The notes beneath the pieces were generated by a model, which was given only the letters and a program-made list of their open reading frames with translations, searched no databases and was not told the DNA's origin. A DNA stretch of 64,000 nt, from NCBI RefSeq assembly GCF_030547005.1, contig NZ_JAUOPN010000001.1:248001-312000 (forward strand). Reading direction: 5' to 3'. The position numbers and the translations under genes were made by a program. Each line of letters opens with the position of its first letter. Position 1 is the first letter of the stretch. Of the stretch, positions 1 through 8,845 are shown piece after piece. Source of the stretch: Maribacter sp. 1_MG-2023. GTDB taxonomy: Bacteria > Bacteroidota > Bacteroidia > Flavobacteriales > Flavobacteriaceae.

Positions 1-287
1 ATACTGTACTACCAGATGTTTTATTAATCGGGACTTATGTATATGATAAGCTCAACGAACAAGAAAAGAAGTGGCTAAATGAATCGGTGAAAGAATCGGT
101 TAAATATCAGCGTATTCTTTGGGCAGAAGCAGAAGAGGAAGCTTTGCGAGAAGTTCAGAAAGCAGGTGTACAAATTATAAGGCCGGATAAAACAATTTTT
201 GCGGAAAAAGTAAAAAGCATTTTTGAAGGATATAAAGAGGATAAGGAAATGTATTCGCTTATCAAACAAATTCAAGAAACCAACTAA
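1..287 (+). CDS. TRAP transporter substrate-binding protein DctP, C-terminal part
   Basis: This is the 3' end of a gene that begins before the window; the reading frame is open from base 3 to the stop at 285-287, giving about 94 residues. The visible part is charged and helical (KLNEQEKKWLNESVKESVKY, then a segment rich in E, K and A), as in the C-terminal helices of DctP-type periplasmic solute-binding proteins. I could not identify the family from this fragment alone: the call rests mainly on the DctQ and DctM genes that follow 5 bp downstream. DctP proteins deliver organic acids, often sugar acids such as hexuronates, to the DctQM membrane complex. The ligand cannot be read here. Confidence 0.75.
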   Translation, partial: TVLPDVLLIGTYVYDKLNEQEKKWLNESVKESVKYQRILWAEAEEEALREVQKAGVQIIRPDKTIFAEKVKSIFEGYKEDKEMYSLIKQIQETN

Positions 288-292
288 TTACT

Positions 293-751
293 ATGCGAAA
301 CAAAATAGATTCCGTTTTGGGCAAGACATTGGTACTGATCATGTCGGTTATGGTCATAAATGTATTATGGCAAGTATTTACAAGATATGTAACGGGTAAC
401 CCAAGTTCATTTACAGATGAGTTAGCTCGTTATCTTATGATTTGGATCGGGGTTCTTGGCGCTGCATATGTATCGGGGCGAAACTTGCATGTGGCTATAG
501 ATATTTTACCGTTGCGACAGAGTAAGAAAACACAGAAGAAATTGAAGATAATAGTAACCATTTTAATTATACTATTTGTCTTCTTTGCTTTTGTAATCGG
601 CGGGTCAAGGTTGGTTTATATCTCTTATGTTCTAGGGCAACAATCACCGGCATTACAATTACCATTAGCACTAGTTTATCTTATAATCCCTATTAGCGGC
701 TTGTTGATTATGTATTACAAAATGTCAGACCTAAAAAATATCAGCTCATGA
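293..751 (+). CDS. dctQ: TRAP transporter small permease DctQ
   Basis: The 152-residue protein has about four hydrophobic segments (roughly residues 10-30, 48-65, 85-108 and 122-145) and the family sequence around FTRYVTGNPSSFTDELARYL, which is typical of the DctQ subunit. DctQ binds the large subunit DctM in the inner membrane and is needed for sodium-driven uptake of the solute handed over by DctP. It starts 5 bp after the DctP stop and its stop overlaps the DctM start (ATGA), so the three genes form one operon with translational coupling. Neighbouring LacI, SDR and UxuA genes make a sugar acid a reasonable substrate, but this is inference. Confidence 0.9.
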   Translation: MRNKIDSVLGKTLVLIMSVMVINVLWQVFTRYVTGNPSSFTDELARYLMIWIGVLGAAYVSGRNLHVAIDILPLRQSKKTQKKLKIIVTILIILFVFFAFVIGGSRLVYISYVLGQQSPALQLPLALVYLIIPISGLLIMYYKMSDLKNISS

Positions 752-2046
752 TGGAGCAACTACCAATTATTGTTTTAGTACTAAGCTTTATTTGTTTGTT
801 ATCTATAGGTACACCTGTAGCTTGGAGTATAGCAATTTCGTCTTTATTGACCATGTTGGTGAGTATACCTGCAATGCCGGCATTCACTACAGTATCGCAG
901 CGTATGGCGACCGGTTTAGATAGTTTTGCGTTGTTGGCAATTCCGTTTTTTGTATTATCGGGAGAACTCATGAACAAAGGCGGTATAGCTCATAGACTTA
1001 TTGCCTTTGCCAAGACCTTGGTTGGATCTTTCCCTGGCGGATTGGCTTTAATAAATGTCATAGCAGCCATGTTAATGGGAGCGATTGCGGGTTCTGCAAT
1101 GGCGTCTGCATCTGCAATGGGAAGCATCTTAGGCCCTGAGATGGAAAAAGAAGGTTATTCTAAAGAATTCGGTGCTGCTGTAAATATTACTTCTGCAACT
1201 ACAGGCTTAATTATTCCGCCAAGTAATGTATTAATCGTTTATTCATTGGCAAGTGGTGGTGCATCTATTGCAGCATTGTTCTTGGCAGGATACATTCCCG
1301 GAATAATGACAGGATTATTTCTTATGATTGTCGCATCTTTTTGGGCAAAAAAGAAGAAATATAAAGTTGGGAAACGCAGCAGTTTAAAAAAGGTGGGTAA
1401 AACATTTATTGATGCCTTACCTAGTCTATTTATGCTGGTTGTGGTAATTGGAGGTATTGTTACCGGAATATTTACAGCTACTGAGGCATCTGCTATTGCG
1501 GTATTATATAGTTTAATTCTTGGCTTTATTTATAAGGAGATTACCTTGCCGAAATTGCCACAAATATTATTAGATTCTTCAGCTACTACAGCAATTGTAA
1601 TGTTGCTGATAGGGTCATCTATGTGTATGTCTTGGGCTTTGTCTTATGAAAATATTCCGCAAGATATCAGCACAGGACTTTTAAGTTTAAGTGATAACAA
1701 GATTGTCATTCTTTTGATCATTAATTTGCTTTTATTGTTTGTAGGTATTTTTATGGATATGACTCCTGCAGTGCTCATTTTTACTCCGATATTCTTACCG
1801 GTAGTGACCAAATTAGGGCTAGACCCTGTACATTTCGGAATCATCATGGTATTGAATCTATGTATTGGCTTATGTACACCACCTGTTGGTTCGGTATTGT
1901 TTGTTGGAGTAGGTGTGGCTAAAACTACTATAGAAAAGGTCTTTAAACCCTTGTTGCCGTTATTTATAGCAATGATTGTTGCGCTATTTTTAGTTACTTA
2001 TATTCCGCAATTAAGCTTATGGTTGCCTAGTTTATTTGATTTGTAG
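748..2046 (+). CDS. dctM: TRAP transporter large permease DctM
   Basis: A 432-residue, very hydrophobic protein with about 12 membrane segments and DctM hallmarks: the N-terminal region with GTPVAWSIAISS, the segment LMGAIAGSAMASASAMGSIL, and the late NLCIGLCTPPVGSVLFVGVG motif. DctM forms the ion-coupled transport path of the TRAP complex. The length is normal for the family. The ATG at 748 lies inside the DctQ stop (ATGA overlap); an ATG at 751 directly after it is an equally good start. It is the last gene of the operon and faces the LacI gene across 57 bp; no strong terminator hairpin is visible there, only short AATTATAATT repeats. Confidence 0.93.
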   Translation: MMEQLPIIVLVLSFICLLSIGTPVAWSIAISSLLTMLVSIPAMPAFTTVSQRMATGLDSFALLAIPFFVLSGELMNKGGIAHRLIAFAKTLVGSFPGGLALINVIAAMLMGAIAGSAMASASAMGSILGPEMEKEGYSKEFGAAVNITSATTGLIIPPSNVLIVYSLASGGASIAALFLAGYIPGIMTGLFLMIVASFWAKKKKYKVGKRSSLKKVGKTFIDALPSLFMLVVVIGGIVTGIFTATEASAIAVLYSLILGFIYKEITLPKLPQILLDSSATTAIVMLLIGSSMCMSWALSYENIPQDISTGLLSLSDNKIVILLIINLLLLFVGIFMDMTPAVLIFTPIFLPVVTKLGLDPVHFGIIMVLNLCIGLCTPPVGSVLFVGVGVAKTTIEKVFKPLLPLFIAMIVALFLVTYIPQLSLWLPSLFDL

Positions 2047-2103
2047 CATTGCGCAATTATAATTAAAAGCTGAATTGAGATTGAAGGTAGATGTAATTAT
2101 AAT

Positions 2104-3126
2104 TTACTTGTGTTTGCTAGATGATTTTCTAATAATCAATTTAGCAGGTAGCACAACGTCTTTATGAGTTTTCACATCTTGATTACTTTCTATCTGCTCT
2201 AAGAATACTTTTGCAGCCATTTTTCCCATTTCAACGGGTGACTGATCTACAGAGCTAATAGAGGGTTCTAAAAATTGAGTAAAGGGTTCATTACTAAATC
2301 CTACTACACAAAAATCTTCTGGTATTTTTACAGCTATACTTTGTAGGTATTTTACAGCTCCCAACAATCCATTATCTGTAGAAGAGAAAATAGCATCGGG
2401 TGGTACTGCTAAGTTCATGAGTTTTTCAGCAGCTTCTTTACCTGCTTCTATATCACTTTTTAAGGTAATTACGTAATCGCTATTGTAGGCTACACCATGT
2501 TTTGCAAGTGCATCTTTATAGCCTTTAAATCTGTTGTTATACAGTTCAATATTTTGGTTTACATTAAAATGGGCTATTCTTTTGCAGCCTTGGCTTATTA
2601 AATGTTCGGTTGCATTAAAGCCACCTTGATAATCATCTATGGTTACCGTACTAATATCATCAAAATGTAAAACACGATCAAAAAATATAAAGGGAGAAGA
2701 TTTTTTTAAAACCTGATGTAATTGATTTTTATTCTCATTTGTAAAAGAGGTAGACACTAGAATGCCATCGACTTGAGCATTTATCAAATTTTGAATAATT
2801 TTCTTTTCACGATCATTTTCCTCATGAGTTTGAGAAATGATAACGTGAAATCCTTTAGGGTAGAGCTCTTCTTCAATACCGCGAATAACCGAGGCAAAAA
2901 AGTTTTTATTAATGAAAGGTACAACAACACCTACGTTGTTACTCTTACCACTTTTAAGTGCCACCGCGAGCCTATTTTGTTTGTAATTTAATTTTGTTGC
3001 TGCGGCAAGAACAAGATCACGAGTTTTCTCGCTTATTTTAGGATTATTGTTTAAAGCCCTAGAAACAGTAGCTGCGGTAATATTCAGCTCTTTTGCAATA
3101 TCGTAAATGGTAGCTTTCTTGCTCAT
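2104..3126 (-). CDS. LacI family transcriptional regulator
   Basis: A 340-residue LacI/GalR-type repressor. Residues 1-50 hold the DNA-binding helix-turn-helix (ATIYDIAKELNITAATVSRA) and a hinge helix around residues 50-62; the rest is a periplasmic-binding-protein-like sugar-sensing domain (NVGVVVPFINKNFFASVIRG, later DAIFSSTDNGLLGAVKYL). It faces the TRAP operon, ending 57 bp from the DctM stop, and reads away from the NUDIX-type regulator gene only in the sense that both are on the minus strand with 72 bp between them. It probably senses the solute taken up by the TRAP system or a catabolite of it, but no palindromic operator resembling the one at 55.6 kb could be found near it. Confidence 0.95.
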   Translation of the reverse strand: MSKKATIYDIAKELNITAATVSRALNNNPKISEKTRDLVLAAATKLNYKQNRLAVALKSGKSNNVGVVVPFINKNFFASVIRGIEEELYPKGFHVIISQTHEENDREKKIIQNLINAQVDGILVSTSFTNENKNQLHQVLKKSSPFIFFDRVLHFDDISTVTIDDYQGGFNATEHLISQGCKRIAHFNVNQNIELYNNRFKGYKDALAKHGVAYNSDYVITLKSDIEAGKEAAEKLMNLAVPPDAIFSSTDNGLLGAVKYLQSIAVKIPEDFCVVGFSNEPFTQFLEPSISSVDQSPVEMGKMAAKVFLEQIESNQDVKTHKDVVLPAKLIIRKSSSKHK

Positions 3127-3198
3127 AGATAAGTGTAGGCTAATTTACGATTATTGAATTATAAGGGATATTTAAACGGCTTAAAAATTATAGCTTTA

Positions 3199-3891
3199 TT
3201 AAATTTTAAAACTACAACCTTCTTCAATTTTCTTTTGATATTTATCTTCATCTACTTCAAATAGAAAAGCTCCTTTTTTAGAAGAGCTCATATCTTTTTC
3301 GTTCGTTTTCTTTAAAAGATCGAAAGAATTAAATTTATTGATGAAATTTCTTTTATCCAATTCAGTATCTAAAATGGCCTCATACATTTTTTGAAGTTGG
3401 CGCATGGTAAACTTTTCGGGTAAAAGTTCGAATCCGATGGGTTTATTGCTAATTTTATTTTGAAGTAATTTGAGAGCATCTTTTACCATGCCATTATGGT
3501 CAAAAATTAATTCAGGACAATCTTTAAGATCAAACCATTTAATAGGGTTTTGCTTTAAAAGATCTTTACAATGATGTGCGATATCAATTAACGCAAAATA
3601 AGATACAGATATAGTTCTTTCTTCGGGATCACGGTCTAATTTAGAATACGAGTGAACCTGATCCATGTAAATATTATTCAAACCCGTTAAATGGTTAAGA
3701 ATTCTTGTAGCTGCTGCATCTAAATCTTCCTCTTTTTTAAGAAAACCACCTATAAGGGACCATTCTCCCTTTGCTGGTTCAAAGTCCCTTTGAACGAGTA
3801 AAATTTTTAATTCTTCTTGATAAAATCCGAATATAATACAATCTACAGCAAGTAAGACTTTGTCTTCTTTGCGATAATTATTCAAAACCAT
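3199..3891 (-). CDS. NUDIX domain plus winged-helix transcriptional regulator (NrtR/AraR-type)
   Basis: The 230-residue protein has an N-terminal NUDIX fold (residues about 10-145) with the segment EWSLIGGFLKKEEDLDAAA in place of the Nudix box, followed by a winged-helix domain (about 150-228; FTMRQLQKMYEAILDTELDK and RNFINKFNSFDLL). The box lacks the full GX5EX7REUXEEXGU pattern: the REUXEE part reads AATRILNHLTG, so catalysis is unlikely and a sensor role is expected. Members of this family in Bacteroidota include AraR, the arabinose repressor, and NrtR regulators of NAD metabolism. Here it sits opposite the aldose epimerase gene across a 380-bp divergent spacer, so a sugar-responsive repressor is the better guess. 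Its ligand is unknown. Confidence 0.88.
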   Translation of the reverse strand: MVLNNYRKEDKVLLAVDCIIFGFYQEELKILLVQRDFEPAKGEWSLIGGFLKKEEDLDAAATRILNHLTGLNNIYMDQVHSYSKLDRDPEERTISVSYFALIDIAHHCKDLLKQNPIKWFDLKDCPELIFDHNGMVKDALKLLQNKISNKPIGFELLPEKFTMRQLQKMYEAILDTELDKRNFINKFNSFDLLKKTNEKDMSSSKKGAFLFEVDEDKYQKKIEEGCSFKI

Positions 3892-4271
3892 TTTTTAATT
3901 TTTGCTTGCCTAATTTAATAAGATTGAATCAAATAAAACTGCTTTAAATACGAAAAGGTTTGCGCATTTTCTTATATAGTTGCCTATTATTAAATGTGTT
4001 AATGAATTTTTTGATGTGTATTGCGGAATTTAATCTAAACGAAACGCTGCTGCAATATTACGTCAGTAAGTGTAAAATACAGCGCGCATCAAATTTTAAG
4101 TAATACTGTCCATAGCACTAATTTAACTTATTTCAAATATTTTATAATGAACTCAAATTAATTTATAATTTTTTAAAACAATCTTGTTATAAACTATCTT
4201 GAAGTATTAAATGTAGTTAGGTCAAAATAAAGTTTATCGATATATTTAAAATTCCACCAAGCCAAAATAGT
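3892..4271. other. Divergent intergenic region, regulator / aldose epimerase
   Basis: This 380-bp AT-rich spacer separates two divergently transcribed genes and must hold both promoters. I found no exact TAnnTTTG -7 element in the right place for either gene. Notable are a stretch with higher GC (GAAACGCTGCTGCAATATTACG, about 4037-4060) and TTATCGATATATT near 4233. No RNA gene or small ORF is supported. Confidence 0.5.
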
Positions 4272-5447
4272 ATGAGATTAGTAAAACATACCATACTTTC
4301 AATAGTAAGTTTAATTATTTTGATAGCGTATTTGTCTTGTAACGAGAAAGGGAAGAATAACGTAGTCGCGAAAAAAGAAAGTGTCATGCAAATCGAGAAA
4401 AGTAGTTATGGGACTACCACCAATAATGAAAAAGTAACACAGTTTAAACTGCGAAATATAGAAGGTATTGATGTCACTATTATTACTTACGGAGGTATAA
4501 TTACAGAAATTATTACTCACGATTCTGAAGGTAATATGAAAAATGTAACTCTTGGTTTTGACAGCCTTCAGCAATATGAAAAAGAGAACCCTTTTTTCGG
4601 AGCTCTTGTTGGTCGTTATGGAAATAGAATTGCAAAAGGAAAATTTAGTTTAGAAGATGTAGATTATACTTTGGCAAAGAATAACGGAGAAAATTCTTTA
4701 CATGGTGGATTAATGGGGTTTGATAAGGTTGTTTGGAAAGTAGAAGAGGAAAAAGAATCAGATTCGTCTGTCTCTTTAAAATTAAGCTACCTAAGTAAAG
4801 ATATGGAAGAGGGTTTTCCTGGAAATTTAAAAACAACAGTAACCTATACATTAAACAAAGACAATAGTTTAGATGTTTTGTATGAAGCGACTACAGATAA
4901 AACTACAATTGTCAATTTAACGCAACATTCTTATTTTAATTTATCAGGAAATTTCTCTGAATTAATTTTAGATCATGAAGTAGAAATTGATGCAGATAAA
5001 TTTGTGCCTGTTGACCCAACATTAATACCAATAGGTGATTTGGCTTCTGTAGAAAATTCTCCATTTGATTTTAGAAAGATGCGATTTATTGGTGATGCAA
5101 TTAATGCAGATAATGAACAGATTAAATTAGGGGTAGGTTACGATCATTGTTGGGTGCTTAATAGTCAAGAAAAAGGATACCGTTCTGTTGCAAAAGCATA
5201 TCACGCTGAGTCTGGGCGCTTAATGGAAGTGTTGACCGATCAACCTGGTATGCAATTATATACCGGTAACTTTTTAGACGGAACTTTACCTGTGCCAGGT
5301 GGTGGTGCTTATGTAAAAAGAAGCGGATTATGTTTTGAAACACAGCATTATCCCGATTCTCCAAATCAACCGCAATTTCCAAGTACTACTCTAAAACCAG
5401 GTGAAAAGTATGTCACTAAAACAACTTTTAAATTCTCTACAAAATAA
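4272..5447 (+). CDS. galM: Aldose 1-epimerase (galactose mutarotase), lipoprotein
   Basis: Interconverts the alpha and beta anomers of hexoses such as galactose. The 391-residue protein begins with a lipoprotein signal (hydrophobic residues 8-22, then LSC with Cys23), so it acts outside the cytoplasm, unlike E. coli GalM. Family motifs are present: NNGENSLHGG, VGRYGNRIAKGKF, NLTQHSYFNLSG with the catalytic His, and near the C-terminus LCFETQHYPDSPNQP with the catalytic Glu. The extra 45 residues at the N-terminus are the signal and a linker. It is followed 216 bp later by an SDR gene on the same strand. A periplasmic mutarotase fits a bacterium that releases much galactose by surface hydrolysis. 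Confidence 0.93.
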   Translation: MRLVKHTILSIVSLIILIAYLSCNEKGKNNVVAKKESVMQIEKSSYGTTTNNEKVTQFKLRNIEGIDVTIITYGGIITEIITHDSEGNMKNVTLGFDSLQQYEKENPFFGALVGRYGNRIAKGKFSLEDVDYTLAKNNGENSLHGGLMGFDKVVWKVEEEKESDSSVSLKLSYLSKDMEEGFPGNLKTTVTYTLNKDNSLDVLYEATTDKTTIVNLTQHSYFNLSGNFSELILDHEVEIDADKFVPVDPTLIPIGDLASVENSPFDFRKMRFIGDAINADNEQIKLGVGYDHCWVLNSQEKGYRSVAKAYHAESGRLMEVLTDQPGMQLYTGNFLDGTLPVPGGGAYVKRSGLCFETQHYPDSPNQPQFPSTTLKPGEKYVTKTTFKFSTK

Positions 5448-5663
5448 GTAGCGCACTTGAAATATGATAATTGCTGTAGTTTATAGTACTACGATTATTT
5501 TAGTGAGTATTATGAAATAGCTAAATGGAGAAAATTTTCTATTCCTGCCATAATTTCCTTTTGTAAGTTGTAATTTTTACATGGATTCGTTGTGCTAGTA
5601 ATTTTGGTTTTTGAGAAAATTAAAACCATGATTACAAGATATATTTATCTAATAAGAAACATC

Positions 5664-6482
5664 ATGCAAAAACCAAATAAAAGATTAGAAGGGCAAACGT
5701 GCATAGTCACTGGCTCTAGCGATGGTATCGGCGAAGCCGTTGCAAAAGCAATGGCAATGGAAGGTGCCAATATTGTAATTAATTACCATAGTAGTAAAGA
5801 AGAGGCTGAAGAGGTTGCAGACTGGATCAGTAAAAACTCTGATGCTGGCAATGCCATTGTAGTTAAATGTGATGTTAGTAAAGAAGATGAGGTTAAAAAC
5901 ATGTTCAAGAAAACGGTAACTGAATTTGGCACTGTAGATGTTTGTGTTGCCAATGCAGGCTTACAGTTGGATCACCCACTGCATGAAATGCCATTGAAAG
6001 ATTGGCAAAGAGTGATTGATGTAAACCTTACCGGACAGTTTCTTTGTGCTAAAGAAGCGATTATTGAATTTAAAAGAAGAGGAATGCGGCCAGAGGTTTC
6101 TAAATCTTTAGGAAAAATAATTCATATGAGTTCTGTTCATGAAGTTATCCCGTGGGCAGGTCATGCAAACTATACTGCCTCAAAAGGCGGATTGGTCATG
6201 TTAATGCAAACCATTTGTCAAGAATATGGTCCAGATAGAATTCGATGTAACTCTATCGCACCAGGTGCTATAAAAACAGATATCAATAAAGATGTGTGGA
6301 GCACACAAGAAGGTAGAGATGGCATGTTAAAATTAATACCCTATAAACAAATAGGAGTGCCAGACGATATTGGTAGTGTGGCTAGTTGGTTAGCATCAGA
6401 TGAATCTGAATACATCAACGGAACAACCATTTTCGTAGATGGTGGTATGACGTGTTACCCCGGGTTTACTGCGAATGGGTAA
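5664..6482 (+). CDS. SDR family oxidoreductase (glucose 1-dehydrogenase-like)
   Basis: A 272-residue classical short-chain dehydrogenase. It shows the cofactor motif TGSSDGIGEAVA near residue 15, the NAG motif (ANAGLQ), the catalytic Ser in MSSVHE and Tyr-x-x-x-Lys in YTASKGG, and the C-terminal SEYINGTTIFVDGG. The order and the AIKTDINKDVW segment resemble enzymes named glucose 1-dehydrogenase, but SDR substrates cannot be read from sequence. I chose the ATG at 5664 because it gives a standard SDR N-terminus (MQKPNKRLEGQ); the frame is open 72 bp further upstream, but that stretch has no family resemblance. A strong terminator follows directly. Association with GalM suggests sugar oxidation. 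Confidence 0.87.
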   Translation: MQKPNKRLEGQTCIVTGSSDGIGEAVAKAMAMEGANIVINYHSSKEEAEEVADWISKNSDAGNAIVVKCDVSKEDEVKNMFKKTVTEFGTVDVCVANAGLQLDHPLHEMPLKDWQRVIDVNLTGQFLCAKEAIIEFKRRGMRPEVSKSLGKIIHMSSVHEVIPWAGHANYTASKGGLVMLMQTICQEYGPDRIRCNSIAPGAIKTDINKDVWSTQEGRDGMLKLIPYKQIGVPDDIGSVASWLASDESEYINGTTIFVDGGMTCYPGFTANG

Positions 6483-6494
6483 AATGAAAACTAA

Positions 6495-6524
6495 AAAAGC
6501 CACCCAATTGGGTGGCTTTTTTTA
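6495..6524 (+). terminator. Rho-independent terminator
   Basis: A perfect 12-bp stem, AAAAAGCCACCC paired with GGGTGGCTTTTT around a 4-base AATT loop, followed by further T residues. It ends the SDR transcript and, being symmetric with A and T runs on both sides, can also end the convergent SYLF gene transcript. Confidence 0.93.
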
Positions 6525-6543
6525 TATCAAAAAGTGAAATGAA

Positions 6544-7080
6544 TTATTTCATCATTGGCTTGTAATCAAATTTTTGTCCGCCAACAGATGCATCTGCCAT
6601 TAATCCTGCTTTTGGTAAAGCGAAAACGGCAACTCCGTCTCTATATTTAGCATTTACTGCAACTCCAGATTTTAAAGCAACTGCTGAAGCTTCAGCAGAG
6701 AATTCAAAATCTCCATCTTTAAACTCAGCTAAATCATCTGCTGTTTCAAAAAATATTACTTCCGTAATCGCTTGTCCTCCTGCTTGTAGACCTACACTTA
6801 ATTTTTTTAAATCAGCCATACCTACCATAGTTCCGTTTTCGTATACAACACCATTACCTGATGCTCCGCCTATGATGAATCCGCCTTTACCAACATTTGG
6901 GAATATTACATACCCGGCAGAATTGGTGAAGAACTGGTCTAAACCAACTTCCATAGTCATTAATTTTTCTTTTGCATTTTCTGAATCTTTAATGATTTTC
7001 TTGTCTTTAGTGCTTTGAGCGTTTACTCCAACAGCTAAGAATAATAAGGTTACGAATGTTATTGATTTTAAAATTTTCAT
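6544..7080 (-). CDS. SYLF (YSC84-like) domain protein, secreted
   Basis: A 178-residue protein with a signal peptide (residues 1-21, cut after VNAQ) and a SYLF/Ysc84 domain over the rest: SAGYVIFPNVGKGGFIIGG, then GNGVVYENGTMVG, then SVGLQAGGQAITEVIFFE. SYLF domains bind lipids in eukaryotes; bacterial versions are small exported proteins of unclear role, often stress-related. It is monocistronic, with its own -7 element 40 bp upstream and a shared terminator downstream. Nothing links it to the polysaccharide genes. Confidence 0.9.
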   Translation of the reverse strand: MKILKSITFVTLLFLAVGVNAQSTKDKKIIKDSENAKEKLMTMEVGLDQFFTNSAGYVIFPNVGKGGFIIGGASGNGVVYENGTMVGMADLKKLSVGLQAGGQAITEVIFFETADDLAEFKDGDFEFSAEASAVALKSGVAVNAKYRDGVAVFALPKAGLMADASVGGQKFDYKPMMK

Positions 7081-7119
7081 TTGTTCTAGATTTTATATTT
7101 AATTATTGTTTTCTTACAA

Positions 7120-7127
7120 CAAAGGTA
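7120..7127 (-). promoter_or_regulatory. Bacteroidota -7 promoter element for the SYLF gene
   Basis: On the minus strand this reads TACCTTTG, an exact match to the Bacteroidota sigma-70 consensus TAnnTTTG, 40 bp before the start codon. No clear -33 TTTG lies at the usual distance of about 19 bp. Confidence 0.55.
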
Positions 7128-7348
7128 GATTTAAGCAAGGGTCTAGTTTGTCTTAAAACCTATATATTTTGATTCAAAAAAGTGTTAAATATATGTGAAT
7201 CAGTTAATTGTAAGTTAAATTTAGAAAATTCGAATTTCAACGATGTCATAACTGTTTCATTGAATGGAGATTATCTTACAAATCGATTTCTTAAAAATTT
7301 GTTAATTAATTGTATAAGTTTTATATTCATGAAATATTAAAACTCAAG

Positions 7349-7543
7349 ATGATGGAGAATAACGAGAACTTTTTAGATTCTAAGATGATTGCAAACTTTT
7401 TAATAGCATTTGCATTGATGATTACTGCCATCTATTACTTTAACTATTCTGATGAAATTGAAGGAGAGGTTAATTCTGTTATTGTAAATTCATTGAAAGA
7501 TGTAAATAATAGCTTGGCTGAGCAAGATACCGCTCGCAAATAA
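7349..7543 (+). CDS. Small single-span membrane protein, unknown function
   Basis: About 64 residues from the ATG at 7349 (or 7352). A charged N-terminus (MMENNENFLDSK) precedes one hydrophobic segment (MIANFLIAFALMITAIYYF), then a polar tail (about residues 35-64). The frame is open back to 7310 but that start adds an atypical extension. I do not recognise the family. It is a plausible gene because it has its own upstream space of more than 200 bp and a strong terminator 25 bp downstream. It could be a small inner-membrane protein; no role can be assigned. Confidence 0.6.
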   Translation: MMENNENFLDSKMIANFLIAFALMITAIYYFNYSDEIEGEVNSVIVNSLKDVNNSLAEQDTARK

Positions 7544-7568
7544 TTGAAATTTCTGACCATAACTATAG

Positions 7569-7602
7569 GCTGTCAATTCATTGCAATTGGCAGCTTTTTT
7601 TT
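7569..7602 (+). terminator. Rho-independent terminator
   Basis: Stem GCTGTCAATT with AATTGGCAGC (one T-G wobble), 6-base loop, then eight T residues. It closes the small membrane protein gene and lies 12 bp from the end of the convergent EamA gene. Confidence 0.88.
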
Positions 7603-7613
7603 ATACATACTAT

Positions 7614-8453
7614 TTAATTCGTTTGTTTCTTACCGATAATGACATTTGCTATTAAAGCTGCAACAATCATTACTATACCCAATAAACTCCATGGAGAGTA
7701 AATATCTCCGAACCAAAAAACACCCACCGATATGGTGAATATGACTTCAATATATTTTAGAGGAGCCACCAAATTTGTCTTCGCAATCTGAAAAGCCTTA
7801 GTCATAAATACCTGACCGAAAAAACCGAATATACCTAAGCTTGATAATAATAACCAATCTACACCCGCTGGGTTGACCCAATTATTAATACTTAATATTC
7901 CGCCAATAACAGTACCTGTAAACATAAAGTAATTAACGATTACCAGAGGGTGATCACTATTCCCGATTTTTCGAATTAGCACATATACTAATCCGCTGAA
8001 AACAGATGCAACCAATACTAATAGTAAACCAGTGGTATTTATATTATTATCAAACCCTTTTAAGACTAAAACGCCAGCAAAGGCTAATAAAAATAGAAAC
8101 CATTGAATTGGTTTTAATCTTTCTTTGAGTAAAAAAACAGCAAAAATTGCGGCATAGATAGGGGCAAGGTATCTTAAGGAAACAGCGGTACCCACGGGTA
8201 AATATTTCAACGACATAAAGAATAAACTCATTGCGGTTAAACCAGCAAGGGCTCTAAATATCATAAACTTTCGATTGTTTCCTAAAATGGGAATACCCTT
8301 TAGTAAGATGTATGATGTGCCTAGTATTAGCGAACCAATTGTTCTAAAGAATACAATTTCGAATGTGGGAAAATGATCTAGATATTTTACGAACGAGTTC
8401 ATTAAACTAAATGAAAACGTGCTTATAATCATAAATAAAACTGCCTTCTTCAT
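7614..8453 (-). CDS. EamA/DMT superfamily permease
   Basis: A 279-residue integral membrane protein with ten predicted segments and two EamA repeats (about residues 1-135 and 143-275). The repeat ends show the usual pattern: PVGTAVSLRYLAPIYAAIFAV in the first and NLVAPLKYIEVIFTISVGVFWFGD in the second. Drug/metabolite transporters of this kind export or exchange amino acids, nucleotides or metabolites; the substrate cannot be told. It is transcribed alone, convergent with the small membrane protein gene. No link to the sugar genes is visible. Confidence 0.9.
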   Translation of the reverse strand: MKKAVLFMIISTFSFSLMNSFVKYLDHFPTFEIVFFRTIGSLILGTSYILLKGIPILGNNRKFMIFRALAGLTAMSLFFMSLKYLPVGTAVSLRYLAPIYAAIFAVFLLKERLKPIQWFLFLLAFAGVLVLKGFDNNINTTGLLLVLVASVFSGLVYVLIRKIGNSDHPLVIVNYFMFTGTVIGGILSINNWVNPAGVDWLLLSSLGIFGFFGQVFMTKAFQIAKTNLVAPLKYIEVIFTISVGVFWFGDIYSPWSLLGIVMIVAALIANVIIGKKQTN

Positions 8454-8845
8454 TATCCAAAATTATCTTTACAAAGTTACTTGGCAGAATTAGAAATTTC
8501 TTAATCTATTCGTGATAATTGTGTTTCCATCAAAAGTTTTGTCATTCTCTTAATTAAATGGATTTATATGTAGCTGGTCAATTAGATAATGTGAGTTTAT
8601 AAATGAATTTGAAAATTTTAGAGCCTAATTTTTATGATCATCATTTTGGCAAAAAAATAATAAAGATCAATATTCTTGTCAAAGATGGGCTTTAGAACTA
8701 AACACATAAGTATTTGTTATAAAAAATAAACAGTAAAGGTCATTTTTAAGAAATCTATTAACTTGCCGTAACAAAATATATAGGTGAATTTCAGCTCTTT
8801 TTTAAGTGACCTGAATCACATTGAGATTGTTTAAAAAAAATAAAA
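8454..8845. other. Divergent intergenic region, EamA / SDR
   Basis: A 392-bp AT-rich spacer between divergent genes. I see no ORF, hairpin with a T run or exact -7 consensus. It should hold the promoters of the EamA gene and of the SDR-cytochrome operon. Confidence 0.5.

Noticed and set aside
2047-2103. Repeats AATTATAATT between DctM and LacI as a terminator
   Set aside because: The pairing is only of A and T residues with no T run in the right place; it is too weak to call.
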